Source of the DNA: Pseudanabaena biceps
Lineage (GTDB): Bacteria > Cyanobacteriota > Cyanobacteriia > Pseudanabaenales > Pseudanabaenaceae
NCBI GenBank assembly: GCA_013361095.1
Contig: JAATWA010000001.1
Coordinates: 3,069,001 to 3,133,000 of the forward strand
Reading direction: 5' to 3'
DNA: 64,000 bases
Position numbers and translations under genes: made by a program. Shown here one piece after another: positions 27,033 through 35,630 of this stretch (position 1 is the stretch's first letter; every line of letters begins with the position of its first letter). The notes beneath the pieces were generated by a model. The model made no database searches, was not told the DNA's origin, and saw only the letters and a list, made by a program, of their open reading frames with translations.

Positions 27033-27626
27033 TTAATTGCGTCGATGGGTAATCTGATCGGCGTAGTCGGATATTGACGATGGCATGGAAGCTCCAGTCA
27101 AAATAATATTGACCTTGGGCGATCGCGTTTTTAATACTTGTAGCAGTTCATCCTCTGTCACCAGCGATCGCGCGATCAACAAATTAGCTTCATCAATAAT
27201 TACTAAATCAGCCGTGGCTTCACTAATGCTGGCTTTGGCATAGTGCCAAAGCTCTAAAACTGCGGATAGCTCCGCATCAGTTAGCTCAATATTTTCCTGA
27301 GAAAGATCGCGCTGAGCTTCACACCTTAGCCATTCTAGATTTTGTACTAATCGACGGGGATTGCTCAAGCCCTGATTGATCCCTGTTTGAAAAAGCTGCA
27401 CTAGCAAGACTTTCATACCTTGCCCCGCAACCCTTAGTCCCTGAGCAATGATGTCTGCATAGAGATTACGATGCGGTGCGATAAAAACTTGAACTTGACC
27501 TTGAATTGGTGTCACTAGGGTTGGAGTTTTGGGTTTGGGTTCTGTAGATTTCGCCTTACCTGCTGATATTTGCTGAGATCCAGTCTGATTTGCTTTGATC
27601 TCAGTCTTATTAATTTGAGCCACCAT
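27033..27626 (-). CDS. CobO/BtuR-like protein lacking the P-loop
   Basis: 197 residues. From about residue 45 the fold of ATP:corrinoid adenosyltransferases is recognisable (GLRVAGQGMKVLLVQLFQTG; LVIIDEANLLIARSLV; VNIILTGASMPSSISDYADQ). The Walker A GDGKGKTT expected before that is replaced by VFIAPHRNLYADI. Such P-loop-less CobO relatives are, as far as I recall, common in cyanobacteria, so the change is probably a family trait. ATP binding, and hence adenosylation, is doubtful. The first 45 residues are low-complexity Lys/Thr/Gln. Confidence 0.7.
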   Translation of the reverse strand: MVAQINKTEIKANQTGSQQISAGKAKSTEPKPKTPTLVTPIQGQVQVFIAPHRNLYADIIAQGLRVAGQGMKVLLVQLFQTGINQGLSNPRRLVQNLEWLRCEAQRDLSQENIELTDAELSAVLELWHYAKASISEATADLVIIDEANLLIARSLVTEDELLQVLKTRSPKVNIILTGASMPSSISDYADQITHRRN

Positions 27627-27693
27627 AAAACAAGTCTAGTGTTTTAAATTTCATAAAGTATCATACCAGACACTAGATATAGTGCAAAGCCCT

Positions 27694-27734
27694 AAAAATG
27701 TCAAAAGCTTGCGAAGCAAGCTTTTAACATTTTT
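27694..27734. repeat. 19-bp hairpin with GAA loop
   Basis: Arms 27694-27712 and 27716-27734 pair with one mismatch; the apex is AAGCTTGC-GAA-GCAAGCTT. It lies upstream of the CobO-like gene and downstream of the WecG-type gene. Confidence 0.65.
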
Positions 27735-27747
27735 TATAACTCAAATC

Positions 27748-27918
27748 AGCAATTCTTATTATTAAACCAACTTTGAGATTTTCAGCGCATTAAGCGCTGA
27801 AAATCTCAAAGTTGGTTTTTTGAAAGCCATCCTACGCTGGCTTTCAAAAAACCAACTTTTATAATGAAAATTGCTGAACTCAAATAGAATGGCGGCGCTT
27901 CGCGCTGCCATTCTATTT
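27748..27918. repeat. Double-hairpin repeat with AGCAATT ends (copy 3) plus GGCGGCGC hairpin
   Basis: Left end AGCAATTCTTAT (27748-27759) and right end ATAATGAAAATTGCT (27861-27875) are inverted repeats. Inside, 27765-27788 pairs with 27794-27817 (24 bp) and 27808-27829 pairs with 27838-27859 (22 bp), sharing 27808-27817. A separate hairpin follows at 27882-27918 (17 bp, one mismatch, loop TTC). This is the same order of modules as at 5287-5434. Confidence 0.85.
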
Positions 27919-27924
27919 GGGAGC

Positions 27925-28650
27925 TTATGATTTTTTTGACCAAGACTCTTTGGTGACGCACCAGACAAAATGAGGCAAGGACAACATACGTCGCCAGCGC
28001 CAAGGCTCTTGATAGAGACGATATAGCCATTCAAGATTATTTTCACTTAGCCACTGGGGAGCGCGTGTCTTCTTGCCAGACCAAATATCAAAGCTGCCAC
28101 CAACGCCAATCCACACTGCATTAGGGCAAAGATGACGGTGTTTTTGAATCCATAATTCCTGACGTGGTACGCCTAAACCCACCAAAATTAGTTCAGGCTT
28201 AGTAGTCTGAATTTGTTCGCAGATCTGCTGCTCGATCGCATCGTCAAAATAGCCGTGATGCATTCCCGCGATCGCAATATCTGCCCACTTTTGTTGCCAA
28301 ACTTGAGCGACAGTAACCACTACATCAGGCGCACCGCCTAACAAAAAAATTCGCCATTGCTTTTGTGCTGCCACCTCGACAACGCGCTCCGACAGCTCAA
28401 TTCCGGGGCAACGATCAATCGACTCACCCTGCGATCGCAGATAAAGCACAATTCCTGACCCGTCTGGTACAACTAGATCGGCTTTATGGATTACATCTGC
28501 AAGCTCTCGATTTTGACGAGCCTGCATGGTCATTTCGGCATTGAGAGTTACAACATGAGCGCCTTGATTGGCTTGCAGCCTTTTCGCAAGCCAATCAACA
28601 TAACTTTCATGGATATGGACGGGCATTCCAAGGACATTAAACTGACGCAA
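27925..28650 (-). CDS. WecG/TagA/CpsF-family glycosyltransferase (GT26)
   Basis: 241 residues. The family motifs are clear: VVTLNAEMTMQARQNRELAD near residue 34, ADLVVPDGSGIVLYLR, IFLLGGAPDVVVTVA, LILVGLGVPRQELWIQKH and VWIGVGGSFDIWSG. GT26 enzymes add N-acetylmannosaminuronate or N-acetylmannosamine to an undecaprenyl-linked sugar at the cytoplasmic membrane for surface polysaccharide. There is no polysaccharide cluster around it, so the product is unknown. Confidence 0.9.
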   Translation of the reverse strand: MRQFNVLGMPVHIHESYVDWLAKRLQANQGAHVVTLNAEMTMQARQNRELADVIHKADLVVPDGSGIVLYLRSQGESIDRCPGIELSERVVEVAAQKQWRIFLLGGAPDVVVTVAQVWQQKWADIAIAGMHHGYFDDAIEQQICEQIQTTKPELILVGLGVPRQELWIQKHRHLCPNAVWIGVGGSFDIWSGKKTRAPQWLSENNLEWLYRLYQEPWRWRRMLSLPHFVWCVTKESWSKKS

Positions 28651-28676
28651 GGGATCTTTTCTCCAGACGTATCTAC

Positions 28677-28738
28677 TACAGCGCTGAGCGCTTTCTTATC
28701 CCAAAACTAAAAGTGTGACAACACTTTCAGTTTTGGGA
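28677..28738. repeat. TACAGCGC-ended hairpin upstream of the GT26 gene
   Basis: Left arm TACAGCGCTGAGCGCTTTC as in the 105-bp elements, then a hairpin of 18 bp (28699-28716 with 28721-28738, one mismatch, loop GACA). The right arm is replaced by the next repeat. Confidence 0.65.
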
Positions 28739-28741
28739 TTA

Positions 28742-28817
28742 CAGCAATTTGCTCTCAAAAAGCCAATTTTGCTATTTTCAATGCTTTTAGCGCTGAAAAT
28801 AGCAAAATTGGCTTTTT
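28742..28817. repeat. Hairpin of the CCAATTTT family, copy 5
   Basis: It begins CAGCAATTTGCTC, a variant of the AGCAATTCTCAT end. Arms 28757-28780 and 28794-28817 pair over 24 bp around a 13-nt loop that contains an eroded GC apex (ATGC...GCGC). Confidence 0.65.
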
Positions 28818-28911
28818 ATGACACAACCTGAATGAACTGGTTGATATTTCTTTCTAGCTACTTAGCCATATTACCTAATTTTGTAAGTTAGGACAAAGCC
28901 AAAACCCAAGA

Positions 28912-28992
28912 GCTAGTGGCGGCGCGAAGCGCCGCCACTAGCCCGAAAGAGACTGCTTCACCCGCGAAACGGGCGAAGCAGTCTCTTTCGGG
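28912..28992. terminator. Two adjoining hairpins at the 3' end of the DUF3370 gene
   Basis: Hairpin one: 28912-28925 with 28929-28942, 14 bp, perfect, loop GAA, apex GGCGGCGC. Hairpin two: 28942-28965 with 28969-28992, 24 bp, two mismatches, loop GAA, apex CCCGC/CGGG. They share base 28942. The second begins two bases beyond the DUF3370 stop codon and could terminate its transcript. Confidence 0.7.
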
Positions 28993-28994
28993 AG

Positions 28995-30395
28995 CTACTT
29001 CGTTGTCACTGTCAAAACTTGTGGTGGTGTCGCATCAGCAGGATAGAGAAAATCAAACTGGACTACACGGCGATCGCTTGGTGGCATCGTTAAAGTTACT
29101 AGAGCCTTTCCACGTTCGCCGCGACGCATGACTAGATGAACATAGCGATTTTGAGCTAAACCTTTGTCATCGCGAAACCGAACCCGTACTGAGCCGCGAA
29201 AAAATACGTCATCGGGCAATGGCTCAAAAAACTGTAATCCGCCAATCGGTTTATCGTATTTGATCGGGTTTTGGAAAGCGAGAACGACAGTTTTTGTTTC
29301 TTGAGTGGGATTGTGTAGCGGCAAAGTGAGGTTGTACTGCACACCATAATTTCCATGAGCCGAATAAGCGGTGTCAGGATAACGCACTTTGAGCGGCGCT
29401 GTTTGCACTTGCCCAGTTCCCATCGTGCCGTATTGCAAAAGGCTTAAGCCGTAGGAATAGGATTCACCATCTTTAGGAATTGTCAGGTCATTACTGCCTT
29501 TGTCAGTTAAGTTCCCAAACCATTGAGAACCCATCTGGATACCAGCCACACGACTATATTCAAATTTTCCTTCCGTTAAGTCTGGTGGCGTTGGCACAAC
29601 ATCGCGAGGTTTAGCCAGATCACCTTGCCGAAGAATGTTTTCCCATTCCTCAAGACTAGGAGCGCGTTCGGTTCCATCAGCATTTAGTCTTGCGTAGAGC
29701 GCAAGAGTTGCCACATAAACCTTGCCATTGCTGCGTAAACGAGACAAGCCCGATCGCCCATTTAAAGGCGGATCTAACTCTTTTACAGGAATCGGCACAT
29801 TCATCAACATACGGCTCTGTTTGGGCGGGATCACAATCTGTGCAGGAAAAATATCCTGCCGCCGCCCCCGCAAAATATCGAGCATGGCGCGATCGCCCGG
29901 TCCCCGATACATGGAGCCGTTATTGTTTAGAGAATAATTGGGAGCTTCATAAAAAGGGGCATCGGGTTGACTGAGATAGCTTGCCCCTTGCAATAGGTCA
30001 ACAGTTACAGGCTGATCGGTGGGATTATGGGCGATCGCACCGATGTATAAAGTCCGTAAATCCTCTGGTGGTGGAGCTTTGGAAATATGATGCGTAAATA
30101 CATCAAAACGACCTTGAAAGGGGAAGTTTAGATGAGCCTTGGGATGCGCCATGCCCTCCGATGGAAAAGCTGACAACAAAATCCCTTCTGTCTGCACAAT
30201 CTCTGGACTATTGCTATTAAACATTGGCACAGCATCCAGACTACCCATTAGGGGACGCATTTCTTGAGATTCCAACACAATTTGTGGCTGACTAGCAGCC
30301 TGAGCGACTTTACTGGTTGGATTAATTTGAGTTTCTGAGTTAACAGGAGTGATAACGGGGATTGTCAATAAAGACATCAAAAAAGTTGTCAACAT
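28995..30395 (-). CDS. DUF3370-domain protein, exported
   Basis: 466 residues. A hydrophobic N-terminal segment (MLTTFLMSLLTIPVITPV) acts as signal peptide or anchor. The rest is the DUF3370 domain typical of cyanobacteria, rich in beta-strand (EMRPLMGSLDAVPMFNSNSP; LRTLYIGAIAHNPTDQPVTV; IPPKQSRMLMNVPIPV; YGVQYNLTLPLHNPTQETK). Function unknown; the fold and export suggest a periplasmic or surface role. No operon partner. The family assignment rests on overall recognition and the cyanobacteria-only context. Confidence 0.8.
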   Translation of the reverse strand: MLTTFLMSLLTIPVITPVNSETQINPTSKVAQAASQPQIVLESQEMRPLMGSLDAVPMFNSNSPEIVQTEGILLSAFPSEGMAHPKAHLNFPFQGRFDVFTHHISKAPPPEDLRTLYIGAIAHNPTDQPVTVDLLQGASYLSQPDAPFYEAPNYSLNNNGSMYRGPGDRAMLDILRGRRQDIFPAQIVIPPKQSRMLMNVPIPVKELDPPLNGRSGLSRLRSNGKVYVATLALYARLNADGTERAPSLEEWENILRQGDLAKPRDVVPTPPDLTEGKFEYSRVAGIQMGSQWFGNLTDKGSNDLTIPKDGESYSYGLSLLQYGTMGTGQVQTAPLKVRYPDTAYSAHGNYGVQYNLTLPLHNPTQETKTVVLAFQNPIKYDKPIGGLQFFEPLPDDVFFRGSVRVRFRDDKGLAQNRYVHLVMRRGERGKALVTLTMPPSDRRVVQFDFLYPADATPPQVLTVTTK

Positions 30396-30433
30396 TAGAT
30401 TCTGTCTTAATAAAAGTGCTAAAACCTATTTCG

Positions 30434-31363
30434 TTAGGGTCTTTCGTGGATAAACCATCTGTCAGCTATGAGCAGCGATCGCGCATGATTGCGGATTGAA
30501 ATACCTGAGAGCATTGTAGTACAGGGCGCAAGCAGTACTTGTTGAATCGATAGCTCAAGAGCTTCTTGTGGAGTTTTTGGTTTTCTTTTGACTAAGAGTT
30601 GTAGCATTGTTCCATAATGACAAACTAACTTAGCTCCATAGGTTTGATGCCATCGCGTTAATAAAGGAATAGCCGCTTTACTACCACCAAACCAAGCTAA
30701 ATAGGCAAGGGCTTCCCAACTATGGGGTGTAGGCAATAGCAATAAAGCTAGAGTCTGTCCTTTGGGCTGATACCAATCAAGATAGGATGAAGAGCCTAGT
30801 TCTGGTTTAGTTGCTATTTGCTGCTGTATCTCCCAATCAAACAAATAATGCTCTAAATCGACAATTGTGGCGATCGCACCTGATTGAATATGTTCTTTTA
30901 TTTCTAATTCTGAAGGTGCAGAACCAAATTGTGACTTGGTGGATTCTAACTCCGTAAGAATCTGAGCGTCTAAATCATAGGTATTCAATTGAGCGCGCTC
31001 ATTTAAAAAAGTATCTAAATCTAGATCGCTGTATAAATTAGCCCTAGCGATGATTGTTTGTGGTGATAAATCCATGTCTGGATATTCTTCAGAAAAATAA
31101 AATCGAGAGAAGAAGTCTTCCGATTTAATATTATCCTCCCAGCATCCAATGCTAGCGCCCCAACAGGCATTAATTACAGGATATCTCTGGGTTTGGGATA
31201 GAAAATCTTTTAATATAATCCAAGAGTTGAGGCTATTCTCAAGATCAACTTTGATCGCGATCGCGATTTCATTAGTTAAGGGAATTTTGATCTGAGCTAT
31301 ATCAGCATCTTTCAGAAAAGTTTCTTTGAGTAGTTCTCGCAAAGACTCTAGGGTGTTAAGCAT
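30434..31363 (-). CDS. DUF4253-domain protein
   Basis: 309 residues. The C-terminal 110 residues match the DUF4253 pattern: LALLLLPTPHSWEALAYLAW, PLLTRWHQTYGAKLVCHYG, LLVKRKPKTPQEALELSIQQ. The N-terminal part is acidic and helical without known motifs. It is soluble and of unknown function. It is separated from the DUF3370 gene by about 38 bp in the same direction, so the two may be cotranscribed, DUF4253 first. Confidence 0.7.
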   Translation of the reverse strand: MLNTLESLRELLKETFLKDADIAQIKIPLTNEIAIAIKVDLENSLNSWIILKDFLSQTQRYPVINACWGASIGCWEDNIKSEDFFSRFYFSEEYPDMDLSPQTIIARANLYSDLDLDTFLNERAQLNTYDLDAQILTELESTKSQFGSAPSELEIKEHIQSGAIATIVDLEHYLFDWEIQQQIATKPELGSSSYLDWYQPKGQTLALLLLPTPHSWEALAYLAWFGGSKAAIPLLTRWHQTYGAKLVCHYGTMLQLLVKRKPKTPQEALELSIQQVLLAPCTTMLSGISIRNHARSLLIADRWFIHERP

Positions 31364-31423
31364 TTAAGAAATATATTTACAGATTTTATAAATTATTATG
31401 GCTTATATCGCTTTCTTCATACC

Positions 31424-31474
31424 CCAGAAATTCTTTAAGAGGTTAGCAAGGCTAACCTCTTAAAGAATTTCTGG
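31424..31474. repeat. Perfect 24-bp hairpin between divergent genes
   Basis: Arms 31424-31447 and 31451-31474 pair without mismatch around loop AAG. Partial left-arm similarity to the 105-bp elements (ATCGCTTTCTTCATACCC). It lies between divergent starts (31363 and 31500), so it cannot be a terminator of either gene. Confidence 0.8.
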
Positions 31475-31499
31475 TTTCATACATAATCTCAACGGAATC

Positions 31500-31832
31500 A
31501 TGCTCACTGTTCTTTTATTAATTTGTTCTAATATATTCATGACCCTTGCATGGTACGGACATCTTAAGTTTTTTCAAAACCAATCTCTCCTCTTTGTGAT
31601 TTTTGCTAGTTGGGGGATTGCTTTCTTTGAATATGTCTTTCAAGTACCTGCCAATCGCTTTGGTTATGGCGAATTTACAGCAACACAGTTAAAATTAATC
31701 CAAGAAGCAGTCTCGATCATCATATTTATCGCTTTTGCTATTATTGTCTTGGGTGAGAGTATGAAATGGAATTATGTGGTCGCTTTTGGATTAATGATGA
31801 TAGCAGTATGGTTTGCTGTTGCTGTTAAGTAG
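31500..31832 (+). CDS. DUF486 / DMT-type four-helix membrane protein
   Basis: 110 residues with four hydrophobic helices (MLTVLLLICSNIFMTLAWYG; FVIFASWGIAFFEYVFQVPA; EAVSIIIFIAFAIIVLG; NYVVAFGLMMIAVWFAV). The motif FEYVFQVPANRFGYG is characteristic of DUF486, a small relative of the drug/metabolite transporter superfamily. It probably works as a dimer. Substrate unknown. Confidence 0.88.
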   Translation: MLTVLLLICSNIFMTLAWYGHLKFFQNQSLLFVIFASWGIAFFEYVFQVPANRFGYGEFTATQLKLIQEAVSIIIFIAFAIIVLGESMKWNYVVAFGLMMIAVWFAVAVK

Positions 31833-31865
31833 CTAAATCAAAAGCTCTTAGCGAACGCTAAGTAT

Positions 31866-31906
31866 AAGATTTTGAAAGGCTGGCAAAGCCAGCCTTTCAA
31901 AATCTT
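31866..31906. repeat. Perfect 19-bp hairpin with AAA loop
   Basis: Arms 31866-31884 and 31888-31906 pair perfectly; the apex is GGCTGGC-AAA-GCCAGCC. The flank GTACTAC after it matches the right arm of the 105-bp elements. It lies 34 bp after the DUF486 gene. Confidence 0.7.
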
Positions 31907-31984
31907 GTACTACCCTGATCCGCAACATTATCAAGAAAATCAAAAAATACTTGTAAAGCCGAACTAAAATCAAAACAAAATCAA

Positions 31985-33703
31985 ATGATAGAAACTGCCC
32001 GCGAATTCCTTTCCGAAATTGATAACTATCCAATTACATTGGAATTAGAACAAAAAATATTAAATAGCGATCGCGCAATATTTATTCTCCATGATCAACT
32101 TAATTTAACGATATTTCCCAAACAATTACTATGTCAAAAGCCACTATTAATCTTTGTGGAATCTTTTAAATATGCTACGTTTATTCCTCACCACAAACAG
32201 AAATTAGCTTATATTCTTAGCGCTCAAAGACATTTTGCGATCGCCTGTCATCAACAAGGATTTCCAATTTTAAATTTATTTACAGAAGGTTCTCATGCTG
32301 ATGCTCTAGAGAAATTTTTAGGGGAATATCCCAATATTCAACTCACCTATATGCAGCCCTCAGAGTGGGATACGCGATCGCAGATGTCAGCTTTAACAGC
32401 TAAATTTAGCGATCGCATTGAAAAAATTCCGAATCAGTTTTTTATTGCTGACCCCGACAAATTTGTCTCTAAAATCAAAAAAGGATATCGTCAAGAAACT
32501 TTTTATCGAGAACTTCGCAAGCAGACAGGCTATCTGATGATCGAAAATAAGCCCGTAGGTGGCAATTGGAACTATGACAAAGAAAATCGTAAATCTCTAC
32601 CTAAAAAAATTTCAATTCCTGCTATTCCCTCAATTCCGCCCGATCGCATTACTCTAGAAGTGATTGATCTAATTAGGCAGTATCTACCTAATAACTTTGG
32701 GAGCTTAGATAGATTTGGCTATGCTGTCACCCGTGAGCAAGCTTTAGAGTTAGCCCAATTGTTCATTAAAACTCGCCTTGATAGTTTTGGAGCCTATGAA
32801 GACGCGATCAAGGTCGGTGAGCCATTTTTATTCCATTCAGTCTTATCAATCTATCTCAACAATGGTTTGCTATTGCCACAAGAAATATGCGAAATGGCGA
32901 TCGCAGCCTACAACAATAACTTAGCTCCACTTAATTCCGTAGAAGGATTTGTAAGACAAATTCTTGGATGGCGAGAGTATATTCATGTCTACTATGAAGC
33001 CAAAATGCCAGCGGTGAAGGAAAGCAATTACTTTGAGTTTTCCCATGACTTGCCACAACTTTACTGGGATGGGAATACTGATTTAGTTTGCATGAAAGAT
33101 GCTGTAACCCATGTCTTAGACTATGGATATTCTCACCATATTCAGCGTTTGATGGTGTTGAGCAATTTTAGTAATCTCACAAATACTGATCCGCGCCAGC
33201 TAAATCAATGGTTTTGGCTAGCTTATGTCGATGCTTACGAATGGGTAGAATTACCCAATGTATTAGGGATGTCTACTTTTGCGGATGGTGGGATATTGGC
33301 TTCTAAGCCCTATATATCAGGCGGAAATTACATCAATAAAATGAGTGATTGCTGTTCTCAATGTCAGTATAGTGTGAAGGAAAAAGTTGGAGACACCGCC
33401 TGTCCATTCAATTATTTGTACTGGCACTTTGTCGATCAACATCGTGATAGTTTTTCGGAAAATGGAAGAGTATCTCTGATGGTTAATTCCTATGATCAGA
33501 AATCTGAACCAGAAAAACAAGCTATCCGAGAGTCTGCGCTGAAATTTATTGATCATCTGCCGCGTCAGTCTAAGGTTCTCCCAAAAAGCTCTCCCTGTAG
33601 TCATTGTGATGGCAAAGGATATATATCAATTCGAGACTGTTCGGGGGAGATTCAGCGAGAAGAAAATTGTTCTTTTTGTGAAGGTACAGGGACAGAAATA
33701 TAG
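31985..33703 (+). CDS. Fe-S photolyase-related protein (CryPro/PhrB type) with a C-terminal DnaJ-like zinc finger
   Basis: 572 residues. The fold is that of prokaryotic 6-4 photolyases: an N-terminal antenna domain (FILHDQLNLTIFPKQLLCQK) and a C-terminal FAD-binding helical domain (NSVEGFVRQILGWREYIHVY; MVLSNFSNLTNTDPRQLNQW; GMSTFADGGILASKPYISGG). The [4Fe-4S] cysteines lie in SDCCSQCQYSVKEKVGD and ACPFNYLYW. After the usual end comes a tail with two CxxCxGxG units (CSHCDGKGYI near residue 538 and CSFCEGTG near 561), a DnaJ-type zinc-binding motif I do not know from this family. It would repair UV lesions or sense blue light. Confidence 0.85.
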   Translation: MIETAREFLSEIDNYPITLELEQKILNSDRAIFILHDQLNLTIFPKQLLCQKPLLIFVESFKYATFIPHHKQKLAYILSAQRHFAIACHQQGFPILNLFTEGSHADALEKFLGEYPNIQLTYMQPSEWDTRSQMSALTAKFSDRIEKIPNQFFIADPDKFVSKIKKGYRQETFYRELRKQTGYLMIENKPVGGNWNYDKENRKSLPKKISIPAIPSIPPDRITLEVIDLIRQYLPNNFGSLDRFGYAVTREQALELAQLFIKTRLDSFGAYEDAIKVGEPFLFHSVLSIYLNNGLLLPQEICEMAIAAYNNNLAPLNSVEGFVRQILGWREYIHVYYEAKMPAVKESNYFEFSHDLPQLYWDGNTDLVCMKDAVTHVLDYGYSHHIQRLMVLSNFSNLTNTDPRQLNQWFWLAYVDAYEWVELPNVLGMSTFADGGILASKPYISGGNYINKMSDCCSQCQYSVKEKVGDTACPFNYLYWHFVDQHRDSFSENGRVSLMVNSYDQKSEPEKQAIRESALKFIDHLPRQSKVLPKSSPCSHCDGKGYISIRDCSGEIQREENCSFCEGTGTEI

Positions 33704-33724
33704 TCTTCACTTGCGGTGTTGTTC

Positions 33725-33791
33725 CCTTTTCCAGTGAATAATTAGGGGTGCGTGGCTGCGCCACGCACCCCTAATTATTCACTGGAAAAGG
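33725..33791. repeat. Perfect 32-bp hairpin upstream of the DUF305 gene
   Basis: Arms 33725-33756 and 33760-33791 pair without mismatch around loop TGC; the apex is GTGCGTGGC/GCCACGCAC. It lies between the photolyase-related gene (same strand, upstream) and the DUF305 gene. A TATAAT box (33794-33799) follows directly and may drive the DUF305 gene. Confidence 0.85.
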
Positions 33792-33819
33792 AGTATAATA
33801 TAATTTTAGGAGTAAAGTT

Positions 33820-34596
33820 ATGAAATCGACAGAACCTGAAGATTCCACTTTAGAACTTCCACAAAAATCTATCAACGATCGCCAACGCAACAAATTGCGA
33901 TCGCTAAGAATCGCTAGTATTGCCATTGGCGGTGCGATCGCTTTGACAGGCGTATTGCCTAACTTAGTTCAAGCGCAAACGATGAAACCACCATCACGTC
34001 CCTTTGCTGCGGGAGCCTGTCCCAGTGATACGAATGCAGCGATGAAGCCTAATCAAGGTATGCAACATGGCATGATGGGCGGCGGCATGATGAATGGAGA
34101 AGTTGCTGATCGCCACTTCATTGAAATGATGATTCCCCACCATGATGGAGCCGTGAAGATGGCAGATCTGGCATTGCAGAAATCAAAAAATCCTGAAGTG
34201 CGGACACTTGCGGAAGCCATCAAACATGATCAAACTCTCGAAATTACGCAAATGCGAGATTGGTATAAGCAATGGTACAAAGCCGATGTTCCAGCTATGG
34301 CGATGACCAATCCACTAGCCTCTAGTCGTCCGATGCCCAATCACAGCATGATGGGAATGAATGGAGGAAAGATGGGCATGGGTAACATGATGGCATCTGA
34401 TCTCAGTATGTTAGAAACCGCTAAAGATGGCGAGTTTGACAAATTGTTTGTAGCACAAATGATTCCCCATCATAAAATGGCTCTAATGATGAGCAACATG
34501 ATCGTCGATAGCGATCGCCCCGAATTGCGTAAACTTGCTCGCGATATTCTGCGATCGCAGAGTCAAGAAATTGAACAAATGCGAGTAATCAAGTAA
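33820..34596 (+). CDS. DUF305 (ferritin-like) protein with tandem MIPHH modules
   Basis: 258 residues. An N-terminal hydrophobic segment (SIAIGGAIALTGVLPNLVQA) is a signal peptide, here preceded by about 30 polar residues. Two DUF305 halves carry FIEMMIPHHDGAVKMADLAL and LFVAQMIPHHKMALMMSNMI. The linker is rich in Met, His and Gly (MQHGMMGGGMMNG; HSMMGMNGGKMGMGNMM), a composition often linked to copper handling. It is likely a periplasmic copper-related protein. A good Shine-Dalgarno TAGGAG lies 8 bp before the ATG. Confidence 0.88.
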   Translation: MKSTEPEDSTLELPQKSINDRQRNKLRSLRIASIAIGGAIALTGVLPNLVQAQTMKPPSRPFAAGACPSDTNAAMKPNQGMQHGMMGGGMMNGEVADRHFIEMMIPHHDGAVKMADLALQKSKNPEVRTLAEAIKHDQTLEITQMRDWYKQWYKADVPAMAMTNPLASSRPMPNHSMMGMNGGKMGMGNMMASDLSMLETAKDGEFDKLFVAQMIPHHKMALMMSNMIVDSDRPELRKLARDILRSQSQEIEQMRVIK

Positions 34597-34635
34597 ATCT
34601 AATCACGATGCAGCATTTTGAGCTTTCTTAAAACC

Positions 34636-34680
34636 CAAAAACCCTGAAAAGCTCGCTTTGCAAGCTTTTCAGGGTTTTTG
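34636..34680. repeat. 21-bp hairpin after the DUF305 gene
   Basis: Arms 34636-34656 and 34660-34680 pair with one mismatch around loop TTT. The left flank GCTTTCTTAAAACC matches the 105-bp element arm. Located between convergent genes; it could terminate either one. Confidence 0.7.
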
Positions 34681-34706
34681 GAAATACACAATGTGAGCGC
34701 TTAGTA

Positions 34707-35564
34707 TTAGGCTTTGTGCTGCAAAAATCCTACTAAACTTTGCAAAAAGGCATTACTAATTTCCGTGCGTTCTGTATTCGGCAATTGTCCATTATCCACA
34801 CCTGCGATCGCATCATCATTATTAGACGACATACCGCGATCAATGTCTGGCACTTCTTCTACTAAGCCCACCACAATCAACCTAAAAGCGATTTGCTGCA
34901 CTTTCTGAATGGGAATTTCTAATTGTTCAGCCATCTTTTTGAGGCTAGTGTTACCATCTGCCAACTTGAGAAGTTGACTTTCGCTAGCATCCAAGCGTAA
35001 CTGAGACTCGCCAATCATGATCTTAAAAAGTGTTGAGCTAGTCTCAGGCAGCTTGCTTTGCAAGATCTTCCAATCTTTGAGACTGCGTAGTCCCATCAGC
35101 GTTGTTTCTGTCGCTGGTAAGCTCAGCCCAGTCATTTCTGCCTTGGGTAATTCCACACTAGCATCAAACCGAAACTGTCCTGTTTCCACCTGAAACAACG
35201 CACAGACCTGTCTTAGCACCTGAACGCTAAATAGCAATTTCAGTTGATCAGGTTGCAATATACCTAAGGACTTGAGATTTAATCCTAAGTGAGAATTTTC
35301 ACTGATTAATCGCTCTAGTTCGTGGCGATCGCCATCTTTAACTAACCCCCTTTGTTCGATTAGTTGTGCTAATCCTTTTTTGTCCAAGCGATCGCCAGCT
35401 GCCACCACCCTGCCATTCAGCAGCCAGATATAACGTAAAAATGGTTTTCCCGTTCGCAAATCTTGCGGATCTCTAATCGTTAACATTCCAGTTTTTTGTC
35501 CTTGGTCTAAAAACTGGAATATCTCTGGAAGGGAAAACTCGGATAAAGAGCCTGTAATTGCCAT
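34707..35564 (-). CDS. PATAN (DUF4388) domain protein
   Basis: 285 residues. The N-terminus MAITGSLSEFSLPEIFQFLD followed by QGQKTGMLTIRD is the PATAN/DUF4388 signature, and FLRYIWLLNGRVVAAGDRLD continues it. PATAN proteins (PixE, PatA relatives) take part in phototaxis and pilus control by binding response regulators or PilB. The C-terminal half is helical, with a winged-helix-like stretch (LADGNTSLKKMAEQLEIPIQ). It is the last gene of a leftward set with an MglA-like GTPase (66 bp upstream), a roadblock protein and a small conserved protein. No CheY receiver is attached. Confidence 0.82.
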   Translation of the reverse strand: MAITGSLSEFSLPEIFQFLDQGQKTGMLTIRDPQDLRTGKPFLRYIWLLNGRVVAAGDRLDKKGLAQLIEQRGLVKDGDRHELERLISENSHLGLNLKSLGILQPDQLKLLFSVQVLRQVCALFQVETGQFRFDASVELPKAEMTGLSLPATETTLMGLRSLKDWKILQSKLPETSSTLFKIMIGESQLRLDASESQLLKLADGNTSLKKMAEQLEIPIQKVQQIAFRLIVVGLVEEVPDIDRGMSSNNDDAIAGVDNGQLPNTERTEISNAFLQSLVGFLQHKA

Positions 35565-35630
35565 AGCTTTGAGTCAGAGAGAGTAAACAACCAAACCATC
35601 ACCTAATCAATCAGACTAGGACAATATCAC

